A stretch of DNA of 64,000 bases from assembly GCF_000017585.1 (NCBI RefSeq), contig NC_009714.1, positions 620,001 through 684,000 of the forward strand, written 5' to 3'. The notes beneath the pieces are model-generated. The model was not told the origin of the DNA and searched no databases. It worked only from the letters and a program-made list of their open reading frames with translations. Within the stretch, counting starts at the first letter, position 1. Every line of letters starts with the position of its first letter. Positions 14,783 through 23,218 of this stretch are shown piece by piece. Origin of the DNA: Campylobacter hominis ATCC BAA-381 (lineage in GTDB: Bacteria; Campylobacterota; Campylobacteria; Campylobacterales; Campylobacteraceae). A program made the position numbers and the translations under genes.

Positions 14783-15649
14783 TTGCGAAATTTTAGTAAT
14801 ATCGGTGCAAAATTTGATAATTTTACATCATTTTTGCTCGCTACGCTTATATATTTTTTGGCAATTTTGTTACTGATATTTAAAGCGACTTTTCATGATT
14901 TAAATCAAAATTTTACAGATGATAAAAATGCATTTATGGATATTATAGCTATTGATATAGATGAAGGCGTTCCAACCAGAACAGCAAAAGAAGTTGCCGA
15001 TTCACAAGAAAGTGAAGCCGTTAAAACTTTACCACAAGAAAAAATAGAACTTGAAAATTTAAAAGTTCAAAAAAAGCCGGAACCAAAAGTAGAACAAAAA
15101 CCTATAGAAAAAGTTGAAGAAAATATTGTTAAGCCTGAACAAAAAGAAATCGAAGAAATTAAACCTGAAAAAAAAGAAATTAAGCCTGAATCAAAAGAAG
15201 AAGCAAAAGACCAGGAATCTAAAAAACAAAATTTGAATGATCTTTTTGCTGCGACAACATCTAATAATGAAAAACTTACTAAGGCTACATCTGAAGTAAA
15301 ATCAAAAAAAACAGGCGCAAAACAAAGTAAAGGAGCGATTTCGGATAAAGATGCCGGTAAATCGCAACTTACAGGAATTTATGATGCCTTTAAGGGCGGT
15401 GTTCGCAAAAAATTAACGACTCTTTGGTCAAGATATAATGGCGGAAGTAATAATGATGCGCTTGTCAGTATCACTATTTCCGCTGACGGAAAGCTTAAAA
15501 GTTATGAAATTTTAGAGCTATCTTATGATAGCGAGTTTAATCAGAAATTGCGTGACTTTATGGAAAGTCTTTATAATCAGGATTTTCCAAAGCCGCCAAA
15601 TAACGAAGAATATACATTTAGTAAATTAAAATTAAATACACAATTATAA
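14783..15649 (+). CDS. tolA: TolA/TonB-like periplasm-spanning protein
   Basis: This probably links the TolQ-TolR motor to the outer-membrane Pal-TolB complex. It has 288 residues: one N-terminal membrane helix (about residues 16-34), a long Lys/Glu/Pro-rich linker (about residues 70-150, with repeated KPE, EIKPE and KKEIK units), and a C-terminal TonB/TolA-like domain starting near residue 200 (GVRKKLTTLWSRYNGG). The start is a TTG at 14783, four bases after the tolR stop. The family assignment rests on architecture and position more than sequence identity. Confidence 0.82.
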   Translation: MRNFSNIGAKFDNFTSFLLATLIYFLAILLLIFKATFHDLNQNFTDDKNAFMDIIAIDIDEGVPTRTAKEVADSQESEAVKTLPQEKIELENLKVQKKPEPKVEQKPIEKVEENIVKPEQKEIEEIKPEKKEIKPESKEEAKDQESKKQNLNDLFAATTSNNEKLTKATSEVKSKKTGAKQSKGAISDKDAGKSQLTGIYDAFKGGVRKKLTTLWSRYNGGSNNDALVSITISADGKLKSYEILELSYDSEFNQKLRDFMESLYNQDFPKPPNNEEYTFSKLKLNTQL

Positions 15650-15658
15650 GGAGATAGA

Positions 15659-16912
15659 ATGAAAAAGTTATTGTTGCTTTTTACATTTTGTGTGAGTTTA
15701 TTTGCGTATGTTGATGATGCTACGATGACAATCACAAACAAAGGATCAAATTTGCCTAAGATTGTAGTTCAAAATTCATCAATGATTGCAAATTCGTCTT
15801 TAAATCAAAAATTTTTTAAACTTATGGTAGGAGATTTAAAAGTCGGCGCTACATTTGAAGTAAGCGATGAATATTTTGAAAGCAGCTATGACGGCGATTT
15901 TCGCACAAATATATCAAGCGACAGCGGTACAGCGTTAATAGTTAGATATGCTCTTAGCGATGCTTCACCTATGAGTTTAAAAGCAAAAGTTTTGGATGCA
16001 ATTACAGGAAAAATTTTATATGAAAACAGTTTTTCGATAGAAGATAAATCCAAATTTCCGTTTCTTGCTCATGACGCCGTTAGTGAAATAGTCAAAAATT
16101 TAGGATATTCAAATGTTGATTGGATGAGAGAAATGATACTTTTTTCACGTTATACAAGCGCAAAAGAGAGCGAAATTCTTATAGCTGATTATACATTGAC
16201 ATATCAAAAAACAGTTGTAAGAGGTGGATTGAATATATTTCCAAAATGGGCAAATAAAGCACAAAATGCGTTTTATTATACATATTATATAAATAAAAAT
16301 ACACCTGCTATTTTTAAATACAATCTTTCAAACGGAAGTAAAAGTAAAATTTTCACAGGTAGAGGTATGACAATAGCAAGCGATGTAAGCGATGATGGAA
16401 GCAAGCTTTTGATTACAAATGCCCCAAAAGACCAACCGGATATTTTTCTATATAATCTTAATAGCGGCTCTATGAAACAAATTACGAATTATCCCGGAAT
16501 TGATGTAAATGGAAATTTTGTTGATAATGATAGCAGAATTGTTTTTGTTAGCGACAGACTTGGATATCCGAATATTTTCGCGCAAAGTATAGATGGCGGA
16601 AATGTCGAGCAAATGGTTTTTCAAGGTAAAAATAACAATTCAATCAGCACACACGGTAATTATATAGTTTATTCAAGTCGCGATGGCGGCGGAAGCTTTA
16701 ATATTTATTTGATTTCAACAGGCACAAATCTTATTCGTCAACTTACAGCAGACGGCAAAAATATGTTTCCAAGATTTTCAAGTGACGGTGGAAGCGTGAT
16801 GTTTATAAAACATTCTAATTTTGGCAGTTCTATCGGAATAATAAGAATAAATGAAAATAAAAGTTTCCAATTCCCACTAAAAATCGGGCAAATTCAATCA
16901 GTTGATTGGTAA
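15659..16912 (+). CDS. tolB: Tol-Pal system beta-propeller protein TolB
   Basis: A periplasmic protein that binds Pal and is worked on by TolA during envelope constriction. It has 417 residues: signal peptide MKKLLLLFTFCVSLFA (about residues 1-16), an N-terminal domain to about residue 160, and then a propeller with WD40-like blades (SDDGSKLLITN, DNDSRIVFVSDRLGYPNIF, SSDGGSVMFI). AAGGAGA lies six bases before the ATG. Confidence 0.95.
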   Translation: MKKLLLLFTFCVSLFAYVDDATMTITNKGSNLPKIVVQNSSMIANSSLNQKFFKLMVGDLKVGATFEVSDEYFESSYDGDFRTNISSDSGTALIVRYALSDASPMSLKAKVLDAITGKILYENSFSIEDKSKFPFLAHDAVSEIVKNLGYSNVDWMREMILFSRYTSAKESEILIADYTLTYQKTVVRGGLNIFPKWANKAQNAFYYTYYINKNTPAIFKYNLSNGSKSKIFTGRGMTIASDVSDDGSKLLITNAPKDQPDIFLYNLNSGSMKQITNYPGIDVNGNFVDNDSRIVFVSDRLGYPNIFAQSIDGGNVEQMVFQGKNNNSISTHGNYIVYSSRDGGGSFNIYLISTGTNLIRQLTADGKNMFPRFSSDGGSVMFIKHSNFGSSIGIIRINENKSFQFPLKIGQIQSVDW

Positions 16913-16937
16913 AACTTATATAATTTTCAAAAAAATA

Positions 16938-16946
16938 TGTTATAAT
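16938..16946 (+). promoter_or_regulatory. Extended -10 promoter for pal
   Basis: TGTTATAAT (TATAAT at 16941-16946) lies in the 65-base gap between tolB and pal. It would give pal and cpoB their own transcript, besides read-through from tolB, with a leader of about 25 bases. Confidence 0.65.
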
Positions 16947-16977
16947 AACGCGCAAATTTATTGAAAAGGATGTAGAA

Positions 16978-17442
16978 ATGAAACATTTAGTTTTATTATC
17001 AGCAGTAGTTGCCGCTCTTATGGTGAGTGGTTGTTCTAAAAAAACCCCTGAGGTTAATTCAAATTCAGCAGATGCACTTGCTACTTTGGCTTCAAAAATT
17101 CAAAGTGAAGTAAATACAGTTTATTTTGATTTTGATAAATTTAATATCAAAACAAGTGAACAAAGCAAAATTAGCAATAATGCAGCGCTATTCAATCAAG
17201 CAGGCGCAGAGTCTTTAACTGTTAAAATAGAAGGAAACTGCGACGAGTGGGGAACTGATGAATACAATTACGCTCTTGGTCTAAAAAGAGCAACAGCTGC
17301 AAAAGACGCTTTGGTTAAACAAGGTGTAGCTGAGAATAGATTATCAGTTGTAAGTTATGGCGAAAGCAATTTAGTTTGCACAGACAAAACTAAAGCTTGC
17401 GACGCTCAAAACAGACGTGATGAATTCAAAGTAGGTTTCTAA
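16978..17442 (+). CDS. pal: Peptidoglycan-associated lipoprotein Pal
   Basis: An outer-membrane lipoprotein that holds the outer membrane to peptidoglycan. It has 154 residues. The signal peptide ends in a lipobox at VSGC (Cys19). The OmpA-like domain contains VYFDFDKFNIK and the EGNCDEWGTDEYNYALGLKRA region, with the family's peptidoglycan-binding Asp and Arg. Two further cysteines (VCTDKTKACDAQ) may form a loop disulfide. AAAGGA precedes the ATG, and the start of cpoB follows the stop by one base. Confidence 0.96.
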   Translation: MKHLVLLSAVVAALMVSGCSKKTPEVNSNSADALATLASKIQSEVNTVYFDFDKFNIKTSEQSKISNNAALFNQAGAESLTVKIEGNCDEWGTDEYNYALGLKRATAAKDALVKQGVAENRLSVVSYGESNLVCTDKTKACDAQNRRDEFKVGF

Positions 17443-17443
17443 T

Positions 17444-18262
17444 TTGAAATTTATTAAAATTTTGGTCGTGGCAGCTTTTGCCGCGACCTTTTTAAATTCA
17501 GAGGAAGTTTCCGTTTTTGATATGGGAAATATTAACAATGAAAATCCTCAAGGTCTTACAGAAAATGAACAGGTACTTCTTAAGAATCGCCAAAAAGTAG
17601 CCGATGTAGCCACAGGACTTGACAATACAAATGAAAGTCTTGAAGGACTTAAAACCGTTTTAGAAGGCACAAATGCTCAAATTGCCAATCTGGAAAATCG
17701 TGTAGCCGATCTTGAAATTCGCACAAAAGGCAAAGTAAGCAAAAACAGCGATTTAGAAAGTATAAAGAAGGATATCACATGGTTAAAATCTCAAATCAAA
17801 GAGATAAATGCTAAACTTGACGGTGTTAATGTAAAAAAAAACTCTAATGAAGTAGAAAAATCTGTTCCAAACAATGAAAATTCTATAAAAACACAGAATT
17901 TTACTTCTAAAAAAGAAACTGAAATTTTAAAAGAAGCTGAAAAATTATACTCAAAAAAAGATTACAGCGGTGCAAAAGAGTGCTATGAATATTTAGTTTC
18001 TAAAAATTATCAACCTGCCAAATCAAATTTTATGTTAGGTGAGATTTCTTATTTCGGTAAATCTTACGGCGAAGCAATAAAATACTATCAAACAAGCATT
18101 TCTCACAGTCAAACACAACCATATACGCCAAAACTTCTATATCATACAGCCATAAGTTTTGACAAGATCGGCGATACAAACAGCGCCAATAAATTTTATA
18201 ATGCGCTAAAATCAGCGTATCCTGATTCAAAAGAAGCAAAATCTTCACCGAATAGAAAATAG
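17444..18262 (+). CDS. cpoB: Cell-division coordinator CpoB (YbgF)-like protein
   Basis: A periplasmic TPR protein of the Tol-Pal cluster, linked in E. coli to coordination of peptidoglycan synthesis with outer-membrane constriction. It has 272 residues: signal peptide (residues 1-18), a predicted coiled coil at about residues 55-125 (repeated NLE, DLE and KSQ heptad-like runs), a Ser/Asn-rich linker and C-terminal TPR repeats from about residue 160 (KEAEKLYSKKDYSGAKECYE, YFGKSYGEAIKYYQ). It starts with a TTG directly after pal. Confidence 0.9.
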   Translation: MKFIKILVVAAFAATFLNSEEVSVFDMGNINNENPQGLTENEQVLLKNRQKVADVATGLDNTNESLEGLKTVLEGTNAQIANLENRVADLEIRTKGKVSKNSDLESIKKDITWLKSQIKEINAKLDGVNVKKNSNEVEKSVPNNENSIKTQNFTSKKETEILKEAEKLYSKKDYSGAKECYEYLVSKNYQPAKSNFMLGEISYFGKSYGEAIKYYQTSISHSQTQPYTPKLLYHTAISFDKIGDTNSANKFYNALKSAYPDSKEAKSSPNRK

Positions 18263-18441
18263 TGTTACTTACTGAAATTTAGATTTTCAGTTAAGCTGTA
18301 AAAAATTTAAAATTTTTTTTAGTAAAACGGGAATTAAAATTTAAATCCGATACCGCAATTTTTTAATAGAAATTAATATATCAGTTTTTTGCTATGAAAT
18401 TATTTAAAAATTTGTTTTATAAAACATTATTTAAAAATTAA

Positions 18442-19617
18442 TTAATAAACCATTAATTTAATATGATATTTACCACCTATTATTCTTTTATAGTGATATC
18501 CATCATTTATATTATTTTTACCTTTATAACTTTTAATATCTTTATCAGTTAAATCTAAAACTTCTTTATCTTGTAGTCTTTTTCTAACCTCATCAATAGG
18601 CATTTTTCTAGCACCCATTTTTAAATATATATGTTCTACAGCCCCACTACACTCAATCCAAGCATTTCTATCTTTTAGTCTTAAATCATCTTTAACAATA
18701 TTATACATTGACTTTTTACCCTCTGGAGTGCCATTTGTTCCTATATATTGAACTTTACGCCCACCCCTTTTAAATGTATAAATAAAAACTGATAAAATTT
18801 CATTATTCTTTATTTCGAGTTTCCAAAAGTCTGAATCTGAAATTAAGTTATCTGGATTTTCTAAACCTGCTACTCCGCCAATATCTTTATAAGAGTTATA
18901 AAGAATTTCATAGACTTTATCTTTGTATTTTGAAGTTTCTCTATCATTTCCTGTTAAAACATTAACAAATTTTTCATTTAGATTTTGATTTTTTGAAAAA
19001 TCATTAAATATTGAATTTTCGTTTATTGGTAAAGTTTCATCAGGTATTAAGTCTATTGAGTTATGAATTTTTGTAAAATACTCAAATGCCTTTATTAGTC
19101 CTCTTTCTAATGAATCTTTGTCCGGTCTGTGAGTGCCTGGAATTCTTGTATAGTTTAAAACGCCATAAAATTCTGCTGAAAAATTATCTTTAAAATAATC
19201 ATAAAAGTCAAATAATTCATCTGATTTGGCAAACATCCCAAAAGTAAGTTGCCTATTAAGTCCTCTTAAGTTTATTTTTTTATTAGAATTTAATGTAAGA
19301 TTAATAATAGATGGGTCTATACAAGGATTTATAAGTATTTTAAAATTTTCCGGTCTTTCTAAACTCATTGCATAATAACCACCTAAACTATGTCCAATTA
19401 CAATATCTACATTTTTTGATAATTCGTTTATTTTTGAAATTGTTTCATCATAATTTAAAAGGTTAAAATTTGGTGCAATTATTTTAGTTATTCCAAAATC
19501 GTTTAAAACTGATTTTATATTACTTGCGGTTGTACCATTACCTGAACTATTAAACCCATGAATGATAAGAACTCTTTTTAATTTTATATCATCTAAGCAT
19601 TCTTTAAAGCTTTGCAT
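18442..19617 (-). CDS. YqiA-like alpha/beta-hydrolase fused to an unassigned C-terminal domain
   Basis: A 391-residue protein. About residues 14-180 form an alpha/beta-hydrolase resembling the YqiA/UPF0227 esterases: oxyanion segment HGFNSSG (20-26), nucleophile elbow GHSLGG (Ser77), a likely acid Asp133 in KSDE and His163 in GTHRPD. Residues 235-391 are a separate domain beginning YEILYNSYKDIGG, with FWKLEIKNNEILSVFIY and WIECSGAVEHIYLKMGA. The layout recalls a GNAT-like fold, but that is inference. I chose the ATG at 19617, preceded by AAGGA, over an ATG 30 codons upstream without one. The gene stands alone, opposite to its neighbours, between cpoB and slyD, which adjoin in C. jejuni as I recall, so it is probably acquired. 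Confidence 0.75.
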   Translation of the reverse strand: MQSFKECLDDIKLKRVLIIHGFNSSGNGTTASNIKSVLNDFGITKIIAPNFNLLNYDETISKINELSKNVDIVIGHSLGGYYAMSLERPENFKILINPCIDPSIINLTLNSNKKINLRGLNRQLTFGMFAKSDELFDFYDYFKDNFSAEFYGVLNYTRIPGTHRPDKDSLERGLIKAFEYFTKIHNSIDLIPDETLPINENSIFNDFSKNQNLNEKFVNVLTGNDRETSKYKDKVYEILYNSYKDIGGVAGLENPDNLISDSDFWKLEIKNNEILSVFIYTFKRGGRKVQYIGTNGTPEGKKSMYNIVKDDLRLKDRNAWIECSGAVEHIYLKMGARKMPIDEVRKRLQDKEVLDLTDKDIKSYKGKNNINDGYHYKRIIGGKYHIKLMVY

Positions 19618-20017
19618 TTTTATATTTCCTTTTTTTAAACTTTCAAAATTAAATTTTATTTTTATTTTACCATTAAATTCAGATATTTTTTCACATTCAC
19701 TTATCATTAAAATTATTGTCCGTTTTTATAATTTTATTTACTATATTTCTAAAAATATTACAAATTTCAGCTATTTTTAATGCTTATATATCTAAGCAAA
19801 AATATCTAAAATTTCTCTAAATTTAACCTCTGAAATTCTTCAACGATAAATATAATTATTTTTCATCCTTGATATAATATCTTAAAACTACCTTATTAGA
19901 GATTAATGTTGTGTTGAAACTGAAATAAATAAAGCCTTATATGCTGATTACTGATAGTTTTAATTTACTTATTTATGATAGAATTTTTCGTTTTGAATTT
20001 TAAATTAGGAGAAAAAA
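19618..20017. other. Intergenic region upstream of slyD and the hydrolase gene
   Basis: A 400-base AT-rich divergent region. On the minus strand it could encode a 30-codon N-terminal extension of the hydrolase, without a ribosome site. On the plus strand TAGAAT at 19979-19984 is a possible -10 box for slyD. I see no other gene. Confidence 0.45.
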
Positions 20018-20578
20018 ATGGCAAATAATCGTGTAATATCGATGTTTTATGAACTAAAAGATGCAAATTCCGGTGAATTTTTAGAGAGTAATTTTAAGGC
20101 GGATCAAATATCGTTTTTAACGGGAAAAGATCAAATTTTAAGCAAACTTGAAGATGAGATAATAGATCTTGCTGAAGGCGCTGAAAAAATCGTTCGAATT
20201 TCTGCAAAAGAAGGTGTTGGAGAATATGATGAAAGTGCAGTGCAAGTTTTACCAAAAGAGCAATTTGCAGGTATTGATTTAAAAGAGGGAATGGAACTTT
20301 TTGGTGAGAGCGAAGACGGACAAACCGTGCGTGTAAGCGTAAAATCAATCGGTGAAGATGATGTTACAATTGATTATAATCATCCTTTTGCAGGTCGCGA
20401 TTTGGAATTTCGCGTTAAAATCATGGAAAATAGAGAAGCCACTGCCGATGAAATTGCAATGGGCGTGCCTGAGGGCGTTCATACTTGCGAATGCGGCGAA
20501 CATCATCACGAAGATCACGAATGTTGCCACGCTCATCATCACGAAAGCGGCGAATGTTGCGGCAAGCACCAAGAATAA
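20018..20578 (+). CDS. slyD: FKBP-type peptidyl-prolyl isomerase SlyD, metal-binding tail
   Basis: A cytoplasmic peptidyl-prolyl isomerase and chaperone. In Helicobacter and E. coli, SlyD also binds nickel and assists hydrogenase maturation. It has 186 residues: the FKBP domain (VISMFYELKDANSGEFLES), the IF insert and return to FKBP (YNHPFAGRDLEFRVKI). About residues 149-183 form a His/Cys/Glu-rich tail (CECGEHHHEDHECCHAHHH) suited to Ni or Zn. TTAGGAG sits before the ATG. FabD follows three bases after the stop. Confidence 0.96.
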   Translation: MANNRVISMFYELKDANSGEFLESNFKADQISFLTGKDQILSKLEDEIIDLAEGAEKIVRISAKEGVGEYDESAVQVLPKEQFAGIDLKEGMELFGESEDGQTVRVSVKSIGEDDVTIDYNHPFAGRDLEFRVKIMENREATADEIAMGVPEGVHTCECGEHHHEDHECCHAHHHESGECCGKHQE

Positions 20579-20581
20579 ATT

Positions 20582-21511
20582 ATGAAATACGCATTTATTT
20601 TTCCTGGACAAGGCTCTCAAAGCGTTGGAATGGGCAGAGAATTTTATGAAAATTTTATAGAATGCAGAGAACTGTTGGACGAATCAAGTGAATTTTGCAA
20701 AATTGATTTTAAAAATTTGCTTTTTAGTGAAAATGAGAAGCTCGATATTTCTGAATTTACTCAACCTGCGATTGTTTTAAACTCTTTCATGGCTTTTTTG
20801 GCACTACAAAAAACAGCTGAAATTTCGCCTGTTTTTTCACTTGGACATTCTCTTGGCGAATTTTCGGCACTTGGTGTAAATAAAGCTTTGGATTTCAAAG
20901 ACACAATTAAACTTGTAAATATACGCGGAAAGCTTATGCAAGAAGCGTGCGAAGGCAAAAACGCATCTATGATGGTTGTTATCGGGCTTGATGATGAAAA
21001 AGTTACTCAAATTTGCAAAAACGCAAGAGAAGACGGTAAATCTGCTTGGGCTGCAAATTTTAATTGTGATGGACAAATCGTTGTTGCAGGAAACAGAGAC
21101 GATCTTTCAAATTTAGAAAGTGAGTTTAAAGCAGCAGGCGCAAAGCGCGCTATGCTTTTAAATATGAGCGTAGCAAGTCATTGTCCGATATTAGAAAGCG
21201 CCGCCAAAGAGTTGGTTAAGTTTTTAAAACCGCTTTTGACATCTGAATTTGCCCCTGTTGTTTCAAATGTTACATCGCAACCTTATAGCACAAAAGATGA
21301 AGCGATTTCGCTGCTTAAAGAGCAACTTATTTTGCCGGTGCTTTATAAACAAAGTATTTTAAATATCGAAGACAAGGTTGATTGCTTTGTGGAATTCGGC
21401 GCAGGCGTTTTAAAGGGCATAAACCGCAGAATTACGAAAAAACCGACTTTTTCGATAAATGATCTTGATTCTTTGGATAAATTTTTAAATTTTAGAAAGG
21501 AAAATTTATGA
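20582..21511 (+). CDS. fabD: Malonyl-CoA:ACP transacylase
   Basis: FabD transfers malonate from CoA to acyl carrier protein, priming each elongation step of fatty-acid synthesis. It has 309 residues. The N-terminal FPGQGSQSVGMG and the active-site serine in GHSLGEFSALG (about residues 86-96) are diagnostic. A conserved active-site His is expected in VASHCPIL near residue 200. The stop overlaps the mtnN start by four bases. Confidence 0.97.
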   Translation: MKYAFIFPGQGSQSVGMGREFYENFIECRELLDESSEFCKIDFKNLLFSENEKLDISEFTQPAIVLNSFMAFLALQKTAEISPVFSLGHSLGEFSALGVNKALDFKDTIKLVNIRGKLMQEACEGKNASMMVVIGLDDEKVTQICKNAREDGKSAWAANFNCDGQIVVAGNRDDLSNLESEFKAAGAKRAMLLNMSVASHCPILESAAKELVKFLKPLLTSEFAPVVSNVTSQPYSTKDEAISLLKEQLILPVLYKQSILNIEDKVDCFVEFGAGVLKGINRRITKKPTFSINDLDSLDKFLNFRKENL

Positions 21512-22191
21512 AAATAGCGATTTTAGGGGCAATGCCTGAAGAAATCGATCCGTTTATTGTAGAAATTCCAACCCAAATAGATTATTACGCAGGCAATAAA
21601 TTTTACAAAGCCGAGTTTGCAGGGCACGAACTTTTTATAGCATACAGCAAAATCGGCAAGGTAAATGCCGCAATAACAGCTACCTTATTAATTGAAAAAT
21701 TTAAAGTTGAGGCGTTGCTTTTTACGGGCGTTGCAGGAGCTTTGAAAGATAATTTTAAAATAGGCGAGCTTTTATATGCCACAAAACTTGCTCAACACGA
21801 TTTGGATATCAGCGCATTCGGTCACCCGGTAGGTTATGTGCCGGGAAATGAAATTTTTGTAAATACCAGCAAAAAACTTAACAAAATCGCTGTAAAAACG
21901 GCAAAAGATTTAGGTTTAACATTAAAAAGCGGTGTTATAGTAAGCGGCGATCAATTTATTTGCGATGACGATAAAAAAGCGTGGATTGCAAAAACATTCG
22001 GCGCCGATGCCGTGGAAATGGAAGGCGCCAGCGTGGCTCAAGTTTGCAGCGCTTTTAAAGTACCGTTTTTTATTATGCGGGCTATCAGCGACGTAGCGGG
22101 ACACAAAGCTGAGATTAATTATGATGAATTTATGGAAAATTCCGCAAAAACAAGTGCTGATTTTGTTTTAAAGATGATAGAAAAAATATGA
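21508..22191 (+). CDS. mtnN: 5'-methylthioadenosine/S-adenosylhomocysteine nucleosidase
   Basis: MtnN (Pfs) cleaves methylthioadenosine and S-adenosylhomocysteine; in Helicobacter and Campylobacter the family also acts on aminodeoxyfutalosine in menaquinone synthesis. It has 227 residues. It starts MKIAILGAMPEEI; the VEMEGASVAQVC segment holds the ribose-contacting Met-Glu, and AISDVA holds the catalytic Asp. AAAGGAAA precedes the ATG. The stop overlaps the next gene (ATGA). Confidence 0.96.
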   Translation: MKIAILGAMPEEIDPFIVEIPTQIDYYAGNKFYKAEFAGHELFIAYSKIGKVNAAITATLLIEKFKVEALLFTGVAGALKDNFKIGELLYATKLAQHDLDISAFGHPVGYVPGNEIFVNTSKKLNKIAVKTAKDLGLTLKSGVIVSGDQFICDDDKKAWIAKTFGADAVEMEGASVAQVCSAFKVPFFIMRAISDVAGHKAEINYDEFMENSAKTSADFVLKMIEKI

Positions 22192-22919
22192 TTAGCAAAA
22201 AATTGCTTAGAATAGTCGGACAGACAAATGCAAAATATAAAATGTTTGAAGAGGGCGATAGAATTTTGCTTGGGTTGAGCGGCGGTAAAGACAGTTTGGT
22301 TTTAGCGCATATTTTAAAGCATTTTAACTCTGTAAGTCCGCTAAAATGGGAATTTAAAGCAGTTACTTTAAGCTACGGGATAAATGAAAATTTTGAACCT
22401 TTAAAAAAACATCTTAAAGAATTTGAAATTCCGCACGATATCATCGAAAGCAATATTTTTGAGTTCGGTAAAGAAAAAATTCGTCCAAACACAACATTTT
22501 GCAGTTTTTGCAGCCGTATGAGACGCGGATATCTCTATTCTTACGCGCTTAAAAACGGCTTTAACAAACTTGCTTTGGCTCATCATTTAGATGACGCTGC
22601 GGAGAGTTTTTTTATGAATTTAGGCTTTAACGGCGCTTTAAGGACACTGGCGCCAAAATATAAAGCGGAAAACCAAATAGTGATTATCCGTCCTCTCATT
22701 TTGGCAAGAGAAAGACAAATCAGAGATTGCGCCATAAAAAATGAAATGCCGATAATAAACGAAGAAGAGAGCTGCCCTGCTAAACTTTACGGTGGCAAAA
22801 TGCCTACAAATAGGGCAAATACAAAACTTCGCCTACAAGCACTTGAAAAAGAAAATCCGAAATTTTTTATCAGTTTAAAATCGGCTTTTGAAAATTTGCA
22901 TGCGGATACGTTTTTTTAA
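22188..22919 (+). CDS. ttcA: TtcA-family tRNA thiolation protein
   Basis: A PP-loop ATP pyrophosphatase of the TtcA family, which makes 2-thiocytidine at tRNA position 32. It has 243 residues. The PP-loop SGGKDS is near residues 31-36. The C-x2-C pair CSFCSRMRRG lies near residue 105, and AHHLDDAAESFFMN follows. A further cysteine in EESCPAK fits a family with an Fe-S cluster held by three cysteines. It could be a paralogue with another tRNA target. Confidence 0.88.
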   Translation: MISKKLLRIVGQTNAKYKMFEEGDRILLGLSGGKDSLVLAHILKHFNSVSPLKWEFKAVTLSYGINENFEPLKKHLKEFEIPHDIIESNIFEFGKEKIRPNTTFCSFCSRMRRGYLYSYALKNGFNKLALAHHLDDAAESFFMNLGFNGALRTLAPKYKAENQIVIIRPLILARERQIRDCAIKNEMPIINEEESCPAKLYGGKMPTNRANTKLRLQALEKENPKFFISLKSAFENLHADTFF

Positions 22920-23218
22920 TGAAATTTAAATGTTTGTTTGACGCAAGAAAATTTAAGCTATTTTTTCAATTTTGCTGAATATGTAAAAGTTTTTATTTAA
23001 ATTTGAAAATTTCAATTTGTTAAAAGGAATAAAATAGTGCATTTTTGTTTGGAATGGTAAAATCTATGTATTTCTTAAAAACAGAAGATTGTTTAATTTA
23101 AATTATTTCGTAAAAAATTATTTTGCATCAGGCACAGTGTGTAAAATTGTAAATAGCTATTTTATAGCGTTTTTATGGTTATAAATATTTTTTAATAAAA
23201 TAAAATTTAGAGGTAAAA
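22920..23218. other. Intergenic region before bioDA
   Basis: Nearly 300 AT-rich bases with no convincing gene. A short palindrome (GCTAT-TTT-ATAGC near 23157-23169) and A/T boxes close to the bioDA start are the only structures noticed. Confidence 0.4.
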
